Both the position numbers and the translations under genes were made by a program. A DNA stretch of 64,000 nucleotides from assembly GCF_043194295.1 (NCBI RefSeq), contig NZ_JBAFVK010000001.1; one strand, given 5' to 3'. Below, piece after piece: positions 1 to 7,623 of this stretch. Numbering within the stretch: position 1 is the first letter of the stretch; every line of letters starts with the position of its first letter. Under the pieces are notes generated by a model. It made no database searches. It saw only the letters and a program-made list of their open reading frames with translations, and was not told the DNA's origin. This DNA is from Xanthobacter autotrophicus. Its GTDB lineage: Bacteria; Pseudomonadota; Alphaproteobacteria; Rhizobiales; Xanthobacteraceae.

Positions 1-1
1 T

Positions 2-358
2 GCGGCCCAGCTGGCGGCGGCGGAGCCGTTCTGGCGCAACCTGTTCGAGAATGCGCTGACGGTGCAGTTCAACCACCGGATGATCGCCTATGCCCTCTGG
101 ACTCTCGCCCTGCTCCATGCCTTGGATACGCGACGGGTGGGCGGCGTCATGGTGCAGCGGGCGTGGGTGCTGTTCGCGCTCATCACCGCGCAGGCGTCGC
201 TGGGCATCCTGACGCTGATCCATCAGGTGCCCATCGATCTGGCGCTGGCCCATCAGTTCGGCGCCACCCTGGTGCTTGTGGTGGCGACCCTGCATCTGGG
301 TGGGCTTTCCGGACCGGTCGAGCCGGCCGCGCCGAAGCTTCGGCTGGTGAAGGGATAG
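2..358 (+). CDS. ctaA: Heme A synthase (COX15/CtaA), C-terminal part
   Basis: Partial gene cut by the left edge of the window; the reading frame is open from base 2 to the TAG at 356-358. The visible 118 residues contain the FNHRMIAY segment with a conserved heme-ligand-type His, a hydrophobic helix with QASLGILTL, then LALAHQFGATLVLVVATLHL with a second conserved His. This is the layout of the C-terminal half-bundle of COX15/CtaA, the inner-membrane enzyme that oxidises heme O to heme A for cytochrome aa3 oxidase. The short charged tail ends the protein normally. The N-terminal half lies outside the window, so only membership of the family is claimed. Confidence 0.88.
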   Translation, partial: AAQLAAAEPFWRNLFENALTVQFNHRMIAYALWTLALLHALDTRRVGGVMVQRAWVLFALITAQASLGILTLIHQVPIDLALAHQFGATLVLVVATLHLGGLSGPVEPAAPKLRLVKG

Positions 359-441
359 GACCTGGAAAATCCTATTTTATCTTAAGGCTTTGTCTGGATT
401 TTCTCACGTTGATTCAACCTGTGAGGACCCGGCGCCAACCC

Positions 442-1137
442 TCAGGCCATCAAGGCGGCGACCACGGGCGCCATCAGTACGTTGAACAGGCCTGCGAGCA
501 CCATCACCAAGCCGGCGATGGAGCCTTCCTCCCCGCCGATCTGATGGGCGCGGGCGACACCGGCGCCGTGAGCGCCCATGCCGAATAAGGCACCGCGCGC
601 CAGCGAGGAGCGCAGGGGCATCAGCTTCATCACCAGTTCCCCGAGCGCCGCACCGCAAATGCCGGTGACGATGACGAAAACCGCCGTGAGGTCGGGCAGC
701 CCGCCGATGTCGCTGGACACGCTCATGGCGAAGGGCGTGGAGGTGGAGCGCGGCATCAGGCTGAGCTGGAGCGTGTGCGACAGGCCCAGCAGGTCTGCCA
801 GCAGGAAGGCGGTGGACATGGCGAGCGTCGAGCCCACCAGCACACCCACCAGCAGCACCGGCCACTGGCGGCGGATGAGCGCGCGCTGTTCATAGATGGG
901 AATGGCGAAGGCCACCGTCGCCGGGCCCATCATCAGCACCAGCCAATGGGTGCCGCGGATATAGTCCGCATAGCCGGTGTGCAGGCTGAGGGCGACGATG
1001 CCCACCGCCACCGGAGTGAGCAGCAGCGGCGAGGTCCACCAGGAGCGCCAGCGCCGGGCGACCAGACGCGCCGCCGCATAGCAGCCGATGGTGACGGCCG
1101 ACCAGAACAGCGCGGCGAACAGCGGATCACGCAGCAT
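442..1137 (-). CDS. lrgB: LrgB family membrane protein
   Basis: A 231-residue, very hydrophobic protein with about seven predicted membrane segments. The stretch LMPRSTSTPFAMSVSSDIGG and the later GMGAHGAGVARAHQIG are the signature regions of the LrgB/CidB/YohK family. Family members pair with an LrgA/CidA partner; roles reported across bacteria and plastids include control of murein hydrolase activity and export of small carboxylates such as pyruvate or glycolate, so the substrate here is undetermined. The start codon lies inside the 3' end of lrgA (overlap about 11 bases), which indicates translational coupling. A LysR regulator is encoded divergently upstream of lrgA and probably controls both. 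Confidence 0.9.
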   Translation of the reverse strand: MLRDPLFAALFWSAVTIGCYAAARLVARRWRSWWTSPLLLTPVAVGIVALSLHTGYADYIRGTHWLVLMMGPATVAFAIPIYEQRALIRRQWPVLLVGVLVGSTLAMSTAFLLADLLGLSHTLQLSLMPRSTSTPFAMSVSSDIGGLPDLTAVFVIVTGICGAALGELVMKLMPLRSSLARGALFGMGAHGAGVARAHQIGGEEGSIAGLVMVLAGLFNVLMAPVVAALMA

Positions 1138-1579
1138 GGCCCGCCTCCGGTGCTGAAGCGCGCATGCGCCAGCGGTAGCACAGGTCCACCGTCAGGGCGG
1201 TACCGCCCATCACCATGACAGTGCCGGCGAGGATAACCGCGGCGATCTTGAGGCCCACGAGGCCCATCAGCTCGCCATGGTCGAGGATCGCCATCACCGC
1301 CGGAACGAAGAACAGCAGCATTTCCGCCAGAAGCCACCCTGCCCCGCGCCGTACCACGGCGGGCCGGATGTGGCCGGTGCCGAGCAGGGTGAGGACCACC
1401 ACCATGCCGACGATGCCGCCGGGCAGAGGCAGATGGGTGAGCCGCACCGTCGCTTCCCCGACGGCCCAGAAGCCGGCGAGAACCGCGATCTGAAGGATCA
1501 TGCTGCGGTGCAGCGTGACACCCATGCTGCGCAACATGTTGCGCAGCATGGGTGGGCGGGAAAAGGAATGTGCAGACAT
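1127..1579 (-). CDS. lrgA: LrgA/CidA family membrane protein
   Basis: Small holin-like membrane protein; the segment LPLPGGIVGMVVVLTLL is the family hallmark (PG-x-I-x-GM) and four hydrophobic helices follow. The start is uncertain. Met codons in frame lie at 1579, 1549, 1525 and 1501, none with a clear ribosome binding site; the family's usual N-terminus of 30-36 residues before the PG motif favours 1525 or 1501. I list the longest plausible form (150 residues). A start at 1678 is also open but would run into the divergent regulator promoter. A perfect 36-base palindrome spans 1519-1554, inside the coding region for the long form and just upstream of it if translation begins at 1501. Confidence 0.75.
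   Translation of the reverse strand: MSAHSFSRPPMLRNMLRSMGVTLHRSMILQIAVLAGFWAVGEATVRLTHLPLPGGIVGMVVVLTLLGTGHIRPAVVRRGAGWLLAEMLLFFVPAVMAILDHGELMGLVGLKIAAVILAGTVMVMGGTALTVDLCYRWRMRASAPEAGHAA
1519..1554. repeat. Perfect 36-bp palindrome at the lrgA start
   Basis: Each half is 18 bases and the two halves are exact reverse complements with no spacer; the centre is GCAACATGTTGC. Read as lrgA codons it gives Met-Leu-Arg-Asn-Met-Leu-Arg-Ser-Met. It lies next to or within the lrgA start region and 140-170 bases from the divergent LysR start, so it could be an operator, a translation-blocking hairpin in the lrgA mRNA, or both. No second copy was noticed in the window. Confidence 0.9.
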
Positions 1580-1656
1580 TGGGGCAGATACCGTGCAGCG
1601 CCTGAAGCGCCATTGCCGGCAACATAGTATGCAATGCAGTATGATGAAAATGAATT

Positions 1657-1670
1657 GACTGAATTTAGTC
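1657..1670. promoter_or_regulatory. Candidate LysR-type operator between lrgA and lysR
   Basis: The AT-rich strip at about 1640-1680 between lrgA and the LysR gene contains a dyad GACT-GAATTT-AGTC at 1657-1670. LysR-type regulators commonly bind interrupted dyads of this kind, often T-N11-A, next to their own start when they control a divergent operon. The match is short, so this is a placement inference rather than a recognised box. Confidence 0.35.
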
Positions 1671-1689
1671 CATTCCATATTCGCATAGC

Positions 1690-2583
1690 ATGGAACTTCG
1701 CACCCTGAGGGTTTTCGTCGAGGTGGTGCGCCAGGGCGGCTTTTCCTCGGCCGCCAAGGCGCTGTTCTCCACCCAGCCCACCGTCTCCAAGGCGGTGAAG
1801 CAACTGGAGGACGAACTGGGCGTTCCCCTGCTCGATCGCATCGGCCATCGCAGCCAACTCACCGCAGCCGGGGAGATCGTGTATCGGCGCGCCCTGACCC
1901 TGCTGGCGGAGCGCGAGGGCCTGGTTGCCGAGCTGGACGACCTGCGGGGCCTCAAGCGCGGCAGCCTGCGCCTCGGCCTGCCACCGCTCGGCGCCAGCAC
2001 GCTGTTCGCGCCGCTGTTCGCCATCTTCCGCGCGCGTTATCCGGGCATCGACATCCGCCTCACCGAACACGGCTCGAAACGGCTGGAGGAAATGCTGCTG
2101 GAAGGCGAGGTGGAACTCGCCGGTTCGCTCATCCCGGTTCGCGAGGTGTTTGAAGCGCAACCGGTGCGGCGCGAGCCGCTGATGGTGGTGCTGCCCAGGG
2201 CGCACCCGCTGGCCGGGGCGGAAAGCATCGGCATCGCGGCGCTGGCCTCATCGCCCTTCATCCTGTTCGAGGGGGGATTCGCCCTCAACCAGGTGCTGGA
2301 AGACGCCTGCGCCCGCAACGGCTTTGCCCCGCAGGTGGCTGCGCGCAGCGGGCAGATCGATTTCGTCGTGGAGCTGGCGGGTGCGGGGCTCGGCATCGCA
2401 TTCCTGCCCCGCACCATCGCCGAGCAGCGGGCGACGCCCTCCGTTGTCCTGACCCGGCTCGACGAGCCGGGCACCGAATGGCAGATGGCCCTTGTCTGGC
2501 GGCAGGGCAGCTACTTGTCCCACGCCGCCCGCGCCTGGCTGGATCTCGCGCGCGAAGTCTATGGCCCGGAGGGCTCCGGCTGA
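1690..2583 (+). CDS. LysR family transcriptional regulator, divergent from lrgAB
   Basis: A 297-residue protein of standard LysR length. Residues 1-60 form the winged helix-turn-helix (FSSAAKALFSTQPTVSKAVKQLE), followed by the linker helix and a periplasmic-binding-protein-like effector domain from about residue 90, where GSLRLGLPPLGAS begins. The arrangement, divergent from lrgA-lrgB, matches CidR-type control of cid/lrg operons, so it is probably the dedicated regulator of that pair. The effector is not deducible; CidR-type proteins respond to weak-acid or overflow metabolism signals. A 10-bp hairpin follows shortly after the stop codon. Confidence 0.92.
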   Translation: MELRTLRVFVEVVRQGGFSSAAKALFSTQPTVSKAVKQLEDELGVPLLDRIGHRSQLTAAGEIVYRRALTLLAEREGLVAELDDLRGLKRGSLRLGLPPLGASTLFAPLFAIFRARYPGIDIRLTEHGSKRLEEMLLEGEVELAGSLIPVREVFEAQPVRREPLMVVLPRAHPLAGAESIGIAALASSPFILFEGGFALNQVLEDACARNGFAPQVAARSGQIDFVVELAGAGLGIAFLPRTIAEQRATPSVVLTRLDEPGTEWQMALVWRQGSYLSHAARAWLDLAREVYGPEGSG

Positions 2584-2600
2584 GCGCGCCGGCGCCCCCC

Positions 2601-2627
2601 CCGGCATCGGGCTTCAACCGATGCCGG
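2601..2627. terminator. Hairpin downstream of the LysR gene
   Basis: CCGGCATCGG at 2601-2610 pairs perfectly with CCGATGCCGG at 2618-2627 around a 7-base loop, 17 bases after the LysR stop. There is no T-run, so it is a probable transcript-end hairpin rather than a proven intrinsic terminator. Confidence 0.5.
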
Positions 2628-2657
2628 AGGGTCACGCTCAAATGCCGCGCGGGCTTG

Positions 2658-2694
2658 GCGAAAGGTCCATGAGGCAAGCCCGTGGACCTTTCGC
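2658..2694. terminator. Hairpin at the 3' end of metY
   Basis: Twelve-base arms GCGAAAGGTCCA (2658-2669) and TGGACCTTTCGC (2683-2694) pair perfectly around a 13-base loop, one base beyond the metY stop codon. Read from metY on the minus strand it is followed by no clear U-tract. Together with the preceding hairpin it separates the convergent LysR and metY transcripts. Confidence 0.5.
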
Positions 2695-2695
2695 A

Positions 2696-3997
2696 TCAGA
2701 CCTTCGCCAGAGCCTGCTCCAGGTCGCCGATGATGTCGGCCACGTCCTCTATGCCCACCGAGAGGCGCACCACTTCCGGCCCGGCGCCCGCAACCACCTT
2801 GGCCTCGTCGGTCAGCTGGCGATGGGTGGTAGAGGCCGGATGGATGATGAGGGAGCGCGTGTCGCCGATGTTGGCGAGGTGAGAGAACAGCTCCACATTC
2901 GACACCAGCTTCACGCCGGCCTCGTAGCCGCCCTTCAGGCCGAAGGTGAAGACCGCGCCGGCGCCCTTGGGCAGGTACTGCTTTGCCAAAGCGTGGTAGC
3001 GGTCGCTTGCAAGGCCCGGATAGCTCACCCATTCCACCTTGGGGTGGGCGGCGAGATATTCGGCCACCTTCAGCGCATTCTCGCTGTGCCGCTGCATGCG
3101 CAGCCCCAGCGTCTCGATGCCGGTGAGGATGAGGAAGGCGTTGAAGGGCGACAGCGCCGGGCCCAGATCGCGCAGGCCCAGCACACGGGCGGCGATGGCG
3201 AAGGCGAAATTGCCGAAGGTCTCGTGCAGAACCATTCCGGAATATTCCGGCCGCGGCTTGGAGAGGAACGGATAGCGGTCGGTGGCGGACCAGTCGAAGG
3301 TGCCCGCGTCCACGATCACGCCGCCGATGGAATTGCCGTGGCCGCCCAGGAACTTGGTTGCCGAATGCACGACGATGTCCGCACCGTGCTTGATGGGCTG
3401 CCACAGGTAGGGCGTCGCCAGCGTGTTGTCGACGATGAGCGGCACACCGGCCTTCTTCGCCACCGCCGAGATGGCGGCGATGTCGGTGACCACACCGCCG
3501 GGATTGGCGATGCTCTCGGTGAAGATGGCCTTGGTCTTCGGCGTCACCGCCTTCTCGAAGGAGGAGATGTCGTCGGGATCGGCCCACACCACGTTCCAGC
3601 CGAAGCTCTTGAAGGCATGGCTGAACTGGTTGATGGAGCCGCCATACAGCTTGCGGGAGGCGATGAACTCATCCCCCGGCGTCAGCAGTGTATGGAACAC
3701 AAGATGCTGCGCCGCATGGCCCGAGGCCACCGCCAGCGCCGCCGTGCCGCCTTCCAGCGCGGCCACGCGCTCTTCCAGCACCGCATTGGTGGGGTTGGTG
3801 ATGCGCGAATAGATGTTGCCGAAGGTCTGGAGGCCGAACAGGGCCGCCGCGTGGTCCACGTCGTCGAAGACGAAGGACGTGGTCTGGTAGATGGGGGTCG
3901 CCCGCGCGCCCGTGGTCGGGTCCGGCTGCGCGCCCGCATGGATGGCGAGGGTGGCAAAACCCGGCTCGTGCGGTGGCGTGCTGGTCTCGTCGGTCAT
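2696..3997 (-). CDS. metY: O-acetylhomoserine aminocarboxypropyltransferase (sulfhydrylase)
   Basis: PLP enzyme of the Cys/Met metabolism family (433 residues, the long form typical of MetY). It makes homocysteine from O-acetylhomoserine and sulfide. Visible motifs are the early TPIYQTTSFVF and YSRITNPT segments that contact the cofactor phosphate across the dimer, DNTLATPYL with the aspartate facing the pyridine nitrogen, and SATKFLGGHG with the Schiff-base lysine at residue 215. The length and the insert before ESIANPGG favour MetY over MetB or MetZ. It follows the CoA-binding gene by about 80 bases on the same strand and has its own AT-rich upstream dyad, so independent regulation is likely. 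Confidence 0.93.
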   Translation of the reverse strand: MTDETSTPPHEPGFATLAIHAGAQPDPTTGARATPIYQTTSFVFDDVDHAAALFGLQTFGNIYSRITNPTNAVLEERVAALEGGTAALAVASGHAAQHLVFHTLLTPGDEFIASRKLYGGSINQFSHAFKSFGWNVVWADPDDISSFEKAVTPKTKAIFTESIANPGGVVTDIAAISAVAKKAGVPLIVDNTLATPYLWQPIKHGADIVVHSATKFLGGHGNSIGGVIVDAGTFDWSATDRYPFLSKPRPEYSGMVLHETFGNFAFAIAARVLGLRDLGPALSPFNAFLILTGIETLGLRMQRHSENALKVAEYLAAHPKVEWVSYPGLASDRYHALAKQYLPKGAGAVFTFGLKGGYEAGVKLVSNVELFSHLANIGDTRSLIIHPASTTHRQLTDEAKVVAGAGPEVVRLSVGIEDVADIIGDLEQALAKV

Positions 3998-4053
3998 AAG
4001 CGCATTCTCCCAGTGGCATGACGCCGATCCGTGATAGCCCGGCGTGGATTTTT

Positions 4054-4069
4054 ATTTAATACAGTAAAT
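4054..4069. promoter_or_regulatory. AT-rich dyad upstream of metY
   Basis: ATTTA-ATACAG-TAAAT forms an inverted repeat with a 6-base spacer, 57-72 bases upstream of the metY start. It sits in an AT-rich island (4048-4080) that stands out in GC-rich surroundings, where the metY promoter is expected. The dyad shape would suit a dimeric regulator of sulfur genes such as an Rrf2-type protein; the regulator identity is a guess. Confidence 0.4.
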
Positions 4070-4078
4070 TGACGAATT

Positions 4079-4627
4079 TTATGAACTTTTGGGCCCGCGC
4101 GGTGCGATGGAAAGCCGCTGCACCCCCTCCCCAAGCCGCAGCGGCTTGCGCGAGGAGATGGTGCGGGAATTCACACCGGTCCAGCCGATCTCGCCGGAGA
4201 GGCGGCCATATTCGATCTTGGGGCAGCGGTTCATCACCACCTTCAGCCCGGCGGCCTCGGCCCTGGCCGCAGCCTCGTCGTTGCGCACGCCGAGCTGGGT
4301 CCACAGCACCTTGGGCAGCGGATCGAGCTTCAGAACCTCGTCCACCACCGCCGGCACATGCTCCGGCGCGCGGAACACGTCCACCATGTCGATGGGCTCG
4401 GGCACGTCCGCCAGCGTCGCCACGAAGGTGAGGCCTGCCACCGTCTTGCCCGCCTGTCCCGGATTGACCGGGAACACGCGATAGCCGCGCTCGGACAGGT
4501 ATTTCATGACGAAATAGGATGGCCGGGCCGCATTGGCGCTGGCCCCCACGATGGCGATCGTTCGCACCTCAGACAGGATGGCGCGGATATAGGCGTCGTC
4601 ATAGCGGTCGTGGTTCACCGGGCGCAT
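4079..4627 (-). CDS. CoA-binding domain protein (YccU family)
   Basis: A 182-residue protein made of a single Rossmann-like CoA-binding domain. The glycine-rich start TIAIVGASANAARPSYFVMKYL, then VFPVNP and the segment MVDVFRAPEHVPAVVDEVL are characteristic of the YccU group, which binds CoA or related nucleotides but has no assigned reaction. The conserved late segment MNRCPKIEYGRL is present. The start codon is 9 bases from the tatD stop, so the two are almost certainly co-transcribed. The functional link between the two is unknown. Confidence 0.85.
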   Translation of the reverse strand: MRPVNHDRYDDAYIRAILSEVRTIAIVGASANAARPSYFVMKYLSERGYRVFPVNPGQAGKTVAGLTFVATLADVPEPIDMVDVFRAPEHVPAVVDEVLKLDPLPKVLWTQLGVRNDEAAARAEAAGLKVVMNRCPKIEYGRLSGEIGWTGVNSRTISSRKPLRLGEGVQRLSIAPRGPKSS

Positions 4628-4636
4628 CCTCTTGTG

Positions 4637-5419
4637 TCAGGGCTGGCTTTTCGCCTTGGAGAACAAGGTGAAGAAGTTCCGCGTGGTGGCCTGCGCGAAG
4701 TCCTCGAAGGCTTCGCCCCGTGCTTCGGCGAGCACCTTGGCGGTCTCGCGCACGAAGGAGGGCTCGTTGCGCTTGCCTCGATAGGGGGTCGGCGCGAGGA
4801 AGGGCGAATCGGTCTCCACCAGGATGCGATCAGCCGGCACACTGGCCGCGATGGCCCGCAGGTCCTCGCTCTTCTTGAAGGTCACTACGCCGGAGAAGGA
4901 GATGTAGCCGCCCAGCGCCAGCGCCCGGCGCGCCAGATCCGGTCCCGCCGTGAAGCAGTGGAGAAGGAAGGGGAAGGCGCCCCTGGCGCTCTCCTGCTCC
5001 AGGATGGCGGCCACGTCCTCATCCGCCTCGCGGGCATGGATGACGAGAGGCAGGCCGGTCTCCCGCGCCGCCGCAATATGGGTGCGAAAGCCCTGCTCCT
5101 GCGCGGCGCGGGGGCTGGTGTCGTAATGATAGTCGAGCCCCGCCTCGCCGATGGCCACCACCTTGGGATGGCGGGACAGGGCGACGATCTCGCCGAGCGT
5201 CACATCCAGTTCCTCCGCCGCCTGGTGCGGATGGGTTCCCACCGAGCAGGACACCTGATCGAACCGCTCGGCGATGGCGAGGATCTGCGGAAACCGCCGC
5301 ACCCGGGTGGAGATGGTGACGAGATGGGACACCCCGGCCGCGCCGGCGCGGGCCACCACGTCCGGCAGTTCGGCGGCGAAGTCGGGAAAATCGAGATGGC
5401 AATGGCTATCGACGAGCAT
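4637..5419 (-). CDS. TatD family metal-dependent hydrolase
   Basis: A 260-residue amidohydrolase-fold protein of the TatD/YcfH family (3'-5' DNase or D-aminoacyl-tRNA deacylase-type activities are reported in the family). Metal-binding and signature motifs are all visible: DSHCHLD at residues 4-10, EAGLDYHYD in the middle, the HAREAD segment, LHCFTAG, and ETDSPFLAP near the end. In many alphaproteobacteria this gene directly follows metG; here it is separated from metG by bioY, a DUF2087 gene and a lipoprotein gene. Coupled downstream to the CoA-binding protein. Confidence 0.92.
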   Translation of the reverse strand: MLVDSHCHLDFPDFAAELPDVVARAGAAGVSHLVTISTRVRRFPQILAIAERFDQVSCSVGTHPHQAAEELDVTLGEIVALSRHPKVVAIGEAGLDYHYDTSPRAAQEQGFRTHIAAARETGLPLVIHAREADEDVAAILEQESARGAFPFLLHCFTAGPDLARRALALGGYISFSGVVTFKKSEDLRAIAASVPADRILVETDSPFLAPTPYRGKRNEPSFVRETAKVLAEARGEAFEDFAQATTRNFFTLFSKAKSQP

Positions 5420-5587
5420 GGCATTTCACATTCGAAAGGTCGGCATCACATAAGCGCATCCCCCCGCCACGTCGAGGTGGAGCGGGTCATGCGAGCGGCC
5501 TTGCTCGGGTGCCGAGGGGGCTTGATATCCCGGTCCGACAGCGTTGACGGCGCAGGCGGCTTCGGCCTTTGTGCGGGCGTTACCGCA

Positions 5588-6181
5588 ATGGGTTTTCTCA
5601 TGCCTTCGCCTGTCCTCCCCTTCCGCCCTGCCCTCGCCCGTCTCGCCGATTATTCCGCCGCCTGGGCGGTGGCCGCCCTCGTCGTGGGCGTCGCCCTCAT
5701 GGCCTGGAGCGCGCAGATCTCCATTCCCATCCAGCCGGTGCCCATCACCCTGCAAAGCTATGTGCTGATCACCCTCGCCGCCCTCATGGGCTGGCGGTTC
5801 GGCGGCTTGACCGTGGCGATCTATGTGTTTGCCGGGCTCATGGGCCTGCCGGTGTTTTCCGGCGGGCGCAGCGGGCTCGACATGCTCAAGGGGCCGTCGG
5901 GAGGCTATATCGTCGGCTTCCTGCTGGCGACGCTGCTGGTGGGCTGGTTGCAGGAAAACTGGGCGAGGCTCAAGCCCCTCCCCCTGTTCGGGGTTCTGGC
6001 CCTTGGTCACCTGCTGCTGATGGTGATCGGCACCGGCTGGCTCGCCACCAAGGTCGGGCTGGCGGCGGCGCTGGAGAAGAGCTTCCTGCCGCTCCTTCCC
6101 GGCGCGGTGGTGAAGACGGTGGCGGCGCTCGCCACCGTCATCCTCGTCGAGCGCCTCGCGGGGACCGAGCGGCCGCGCTGA
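5588..6181 (+). CDS. bioY: Biotin transporter substrate-binding subunit BioY
   Basis: A 197-residue membrane protein with five or six hydrophobic helices. Signature segments are SAQISIPIQPVPITLQSYVLI, the GWRFGGLTVAIYVFAGLMGLPVFSGG region and GPSGGYIVGFLLA, all diagnostic of the S-component of biotin ECF transporters. BioY can work with an EcfAA'T module or alone; no ATPase or T-component is nearby. The start is taken as the ATG at 5588, with another in-frame ATG at 5600. No BioR-type operator (TTATNNATAA) was seen in the 168 bases shared with divergent tatD. The open frame extends far upstream, which is a GC artefact. Confidence 0.9.
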   Translation: MGFLMPSPVLPFRPALARLADYSAAWAVAALVVGVALMAWSAQISIPIQPVPITLQSYVLITLAALMGWRFGGLTVAIYVFAGLMGLPVFSGGRSGLDMLKGPSGGYIVGFLLATLLVGWLQENWARLKPLPLFGVLALGHLLLMVIGTGWLATKVGLAAALEKSFLPLLPGAVVKTVAALATVILVERLAGTERPR

Positions 6182-6190
6182 GGCAGTCCT

Positions 6191-6733
6191 TCAATGGGCC
6201 TGCCGGCCCAGATGCCGGATGAGGACGAGCGCCTCTTCCGGCGGGCGCTGCTCGATGCGCCGGTAGCGCCGGCCGTCCGTGGTGCGCCAGAGGCGGCCGG
6301 TGTCGACCAGGCAGCGGCGCAGCAGCGCCGGATCATCGAACAGATGCCAGGCCCGCAGCAGTTCGTTCACCTGCGCCTCGTTGAAGGTCTCTGCCGCCGG
6401 AATGCGCGACCACAGCACCCACAGGCACAGCGCGCGGCGGCTGTCCTTCGCGGGCCAGCGCGTGAGCCTTCCGGCGCCGTCGAAATGCTTGGCAGCATGC
6501 TCGACCCGCTTCAGGTCCACCGGCTCGGGGGGAGCGGGCAGGCTGGCGAGGCGCGCTTCGGCGGCATGGTTGGCGCGGAAATGCTGGAAATTGCGATAGC
6601 CGGCGGAGCGCGCCAGCATGTTTAAAAGCTCGACGTGGCCGGGCGTCTTCTCGCTGGCGGCAAGCTCGCGACCCAGCGCGCGGGCAAGCCCGGCAACATC
6701 GTGTGTCGCGAATGGAAATGCGGTTCTGGACAT
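6191..6733 (-). CDS. DUF2087 domain protein
   Basis: A 180-residue soluble protein. The central and C-terminal part (about residues 80-170) reads as a DUF2087 domain: RWPAKDSRRALCLWVLWSRI, then FNEAQVNELLRAWHLFDDPALLRRCLVDTGRLWRTTDGRRYRR, which resembles a winged-helix module found in putative DNA-binding proteins. The N-terminal 60 residues (HVELLNMLARSAGYRNFQHFRA) look like a small helical segment of unknown role. Function is not assigned. It lies convergent with bioY with a 9-base gap and is one of three genes separating metG from tatD. Confidence 0.75.
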   Translation of the reverse strand: MSRTAFPFATHDVAGLARALGRELAASEKTPGHVELLNMLARSAGYRNFQHFRANHAAEARLASLPAPPEPVDLKRVEHAAKHFDGAGRLTRWPAKDSRRALCLWVLWSRIPAAETFNEAQVNELLRAWHLFDDPALLRRCLVDTGRLWRTTDGRRYRRIEQRPPEEALVLIRHLGRQAH

Positions 6734-6935
6734 GACCTATCCCTCAGGTGCCGAGGTTTTCAGTCGTTGGTCGCTGGCTTACGACGCGGCACGGGATAAG
6801 TGTCTGCCGACGGAAAATGGCAGGTTTAGCTCCCCTTTCGGGGCAGCGACGCCTCGGTGAACTGCCGACCGGGGGCGCTTGTACACGCACCAGCCCCGCC
6901 CCGGCAAGGGGCGGCGACGCGGTCGGCCCGAACCC

Positions 6936-7442
6936 TCACCCGGATGCCGAGATTTCCTGCTTGAGCGCGTCGGCATCGCTGGCCGGCATGGTGATCGGAT
7001 GCACCTGCTCACCCGGCCGTCCCGGATTGGTGACGATGGAGGCTTCGAGCGAGACCGTGACCGTGCCGCCGGAGGTGTTGAAGATGTAGTCGAGCCGGAA
7101 GGCGGCGTCCTGGCTCTGGCCGTTGGTGCGCTTCAGGGCCTCGTCCGGCGTCAGGCGCTTCTCGGCGACGAGCTGGGACGGCTGGTCCACGGTGATGTTG
7201 TACTGCCGCGCCCGGCGCGAGGTGGAAATGCGCGCGCGCACCAGGGTGGAATCGGCGTTCGGCAGCTTCACCTCGATGCGCGGAACCGCCGGGCCTTCCG
7301 GCAGGGGGGCCTGTTCTGCGGGCATCATGGGCGGGATGGGGTCCAGGGACGCCTGGGGCGGGGCGCGGTCGTACCGTTCGCCGCCACAGCCCGCGAGAAG
7401 CAGCACGAGGGCCACCGCCGAGATCCCTTTTGCGCCCGTCAT
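6936..7442 (-). CDS. Putative lipoprotein of unknown function
   Basis: A 168-residue protein starting with a signal peptide and a lipobox (LVLLLAGC), so it is probably a lipid-anchored envelope protein. After a proline-rich linker (residues 27-55) comes a compact domain with LVAEKRLTPDEALKR and a C-terminal beta-rich segment. No family is recognised. The start at the ATG at 7442 is chosen because the signal peptide begins there; the frame stays open upstream into metG, which is not meaningful. It lies 181 bases downstream of the metG stop on the same strand and may have its own promoter. Confidence 0.65.
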   Translation of the reverse strand: MTGAKGISAVALVLLLAGCGGERYDRAPPQASLDPIPPMMPAEQAPLPEGPAVPRIEVKLPNADSTLVRARISTSRRARQYNITVDQPSQLVAEKRLTPDEALKRTNGQSQDAAFRLDYIFNTSGGTVTVSLEASIVTNPGRPGEQVHPITMPASDADALKQEISASG

Positions 7443-7623
7443 CCGCACGGCTTCCGCTGCCTCCGCTGTCGCGCGCTCGCGGCGCGTCTTGGGTTGAAAC
7501 TGCCGGATCTGGTTAAGCCCATGGGGTGCATGAGCGAAATGGATCCCGATCGCACCGGCATGATCAAAATCCCGTATAGGACACTTTAGGGCGCGGCATC
7601 CATCCCGTCGCGCGGTTTTGCGC

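Noticed and set aside
1580..1678. Extended lrgA start at 1678
   Set aside because: It would place the N-terminus within the divergent regulator promoter and add about 33 residues that do not resemble any LrgA protein.
2492..4021. A 509-residue plus-strand open frame opposite metY
   Set aside because: Composition is that of a GC antisense shadow, and metY on the minus strand carries PLP motifs.
3998..4080. SAM-II or other SAM riboswitch upstream of metY
   Set aside because: No SAM-II-like pseudoknot sequence (conserved core and Loop 1/3 strands) could be found; only an AT-rich dyad is present.
5420..5587. BioR operator upstream of bioY
   Set aside because: No TTATNNATAA-type inverted repeat was found in the tatD-bioY intergenic region.
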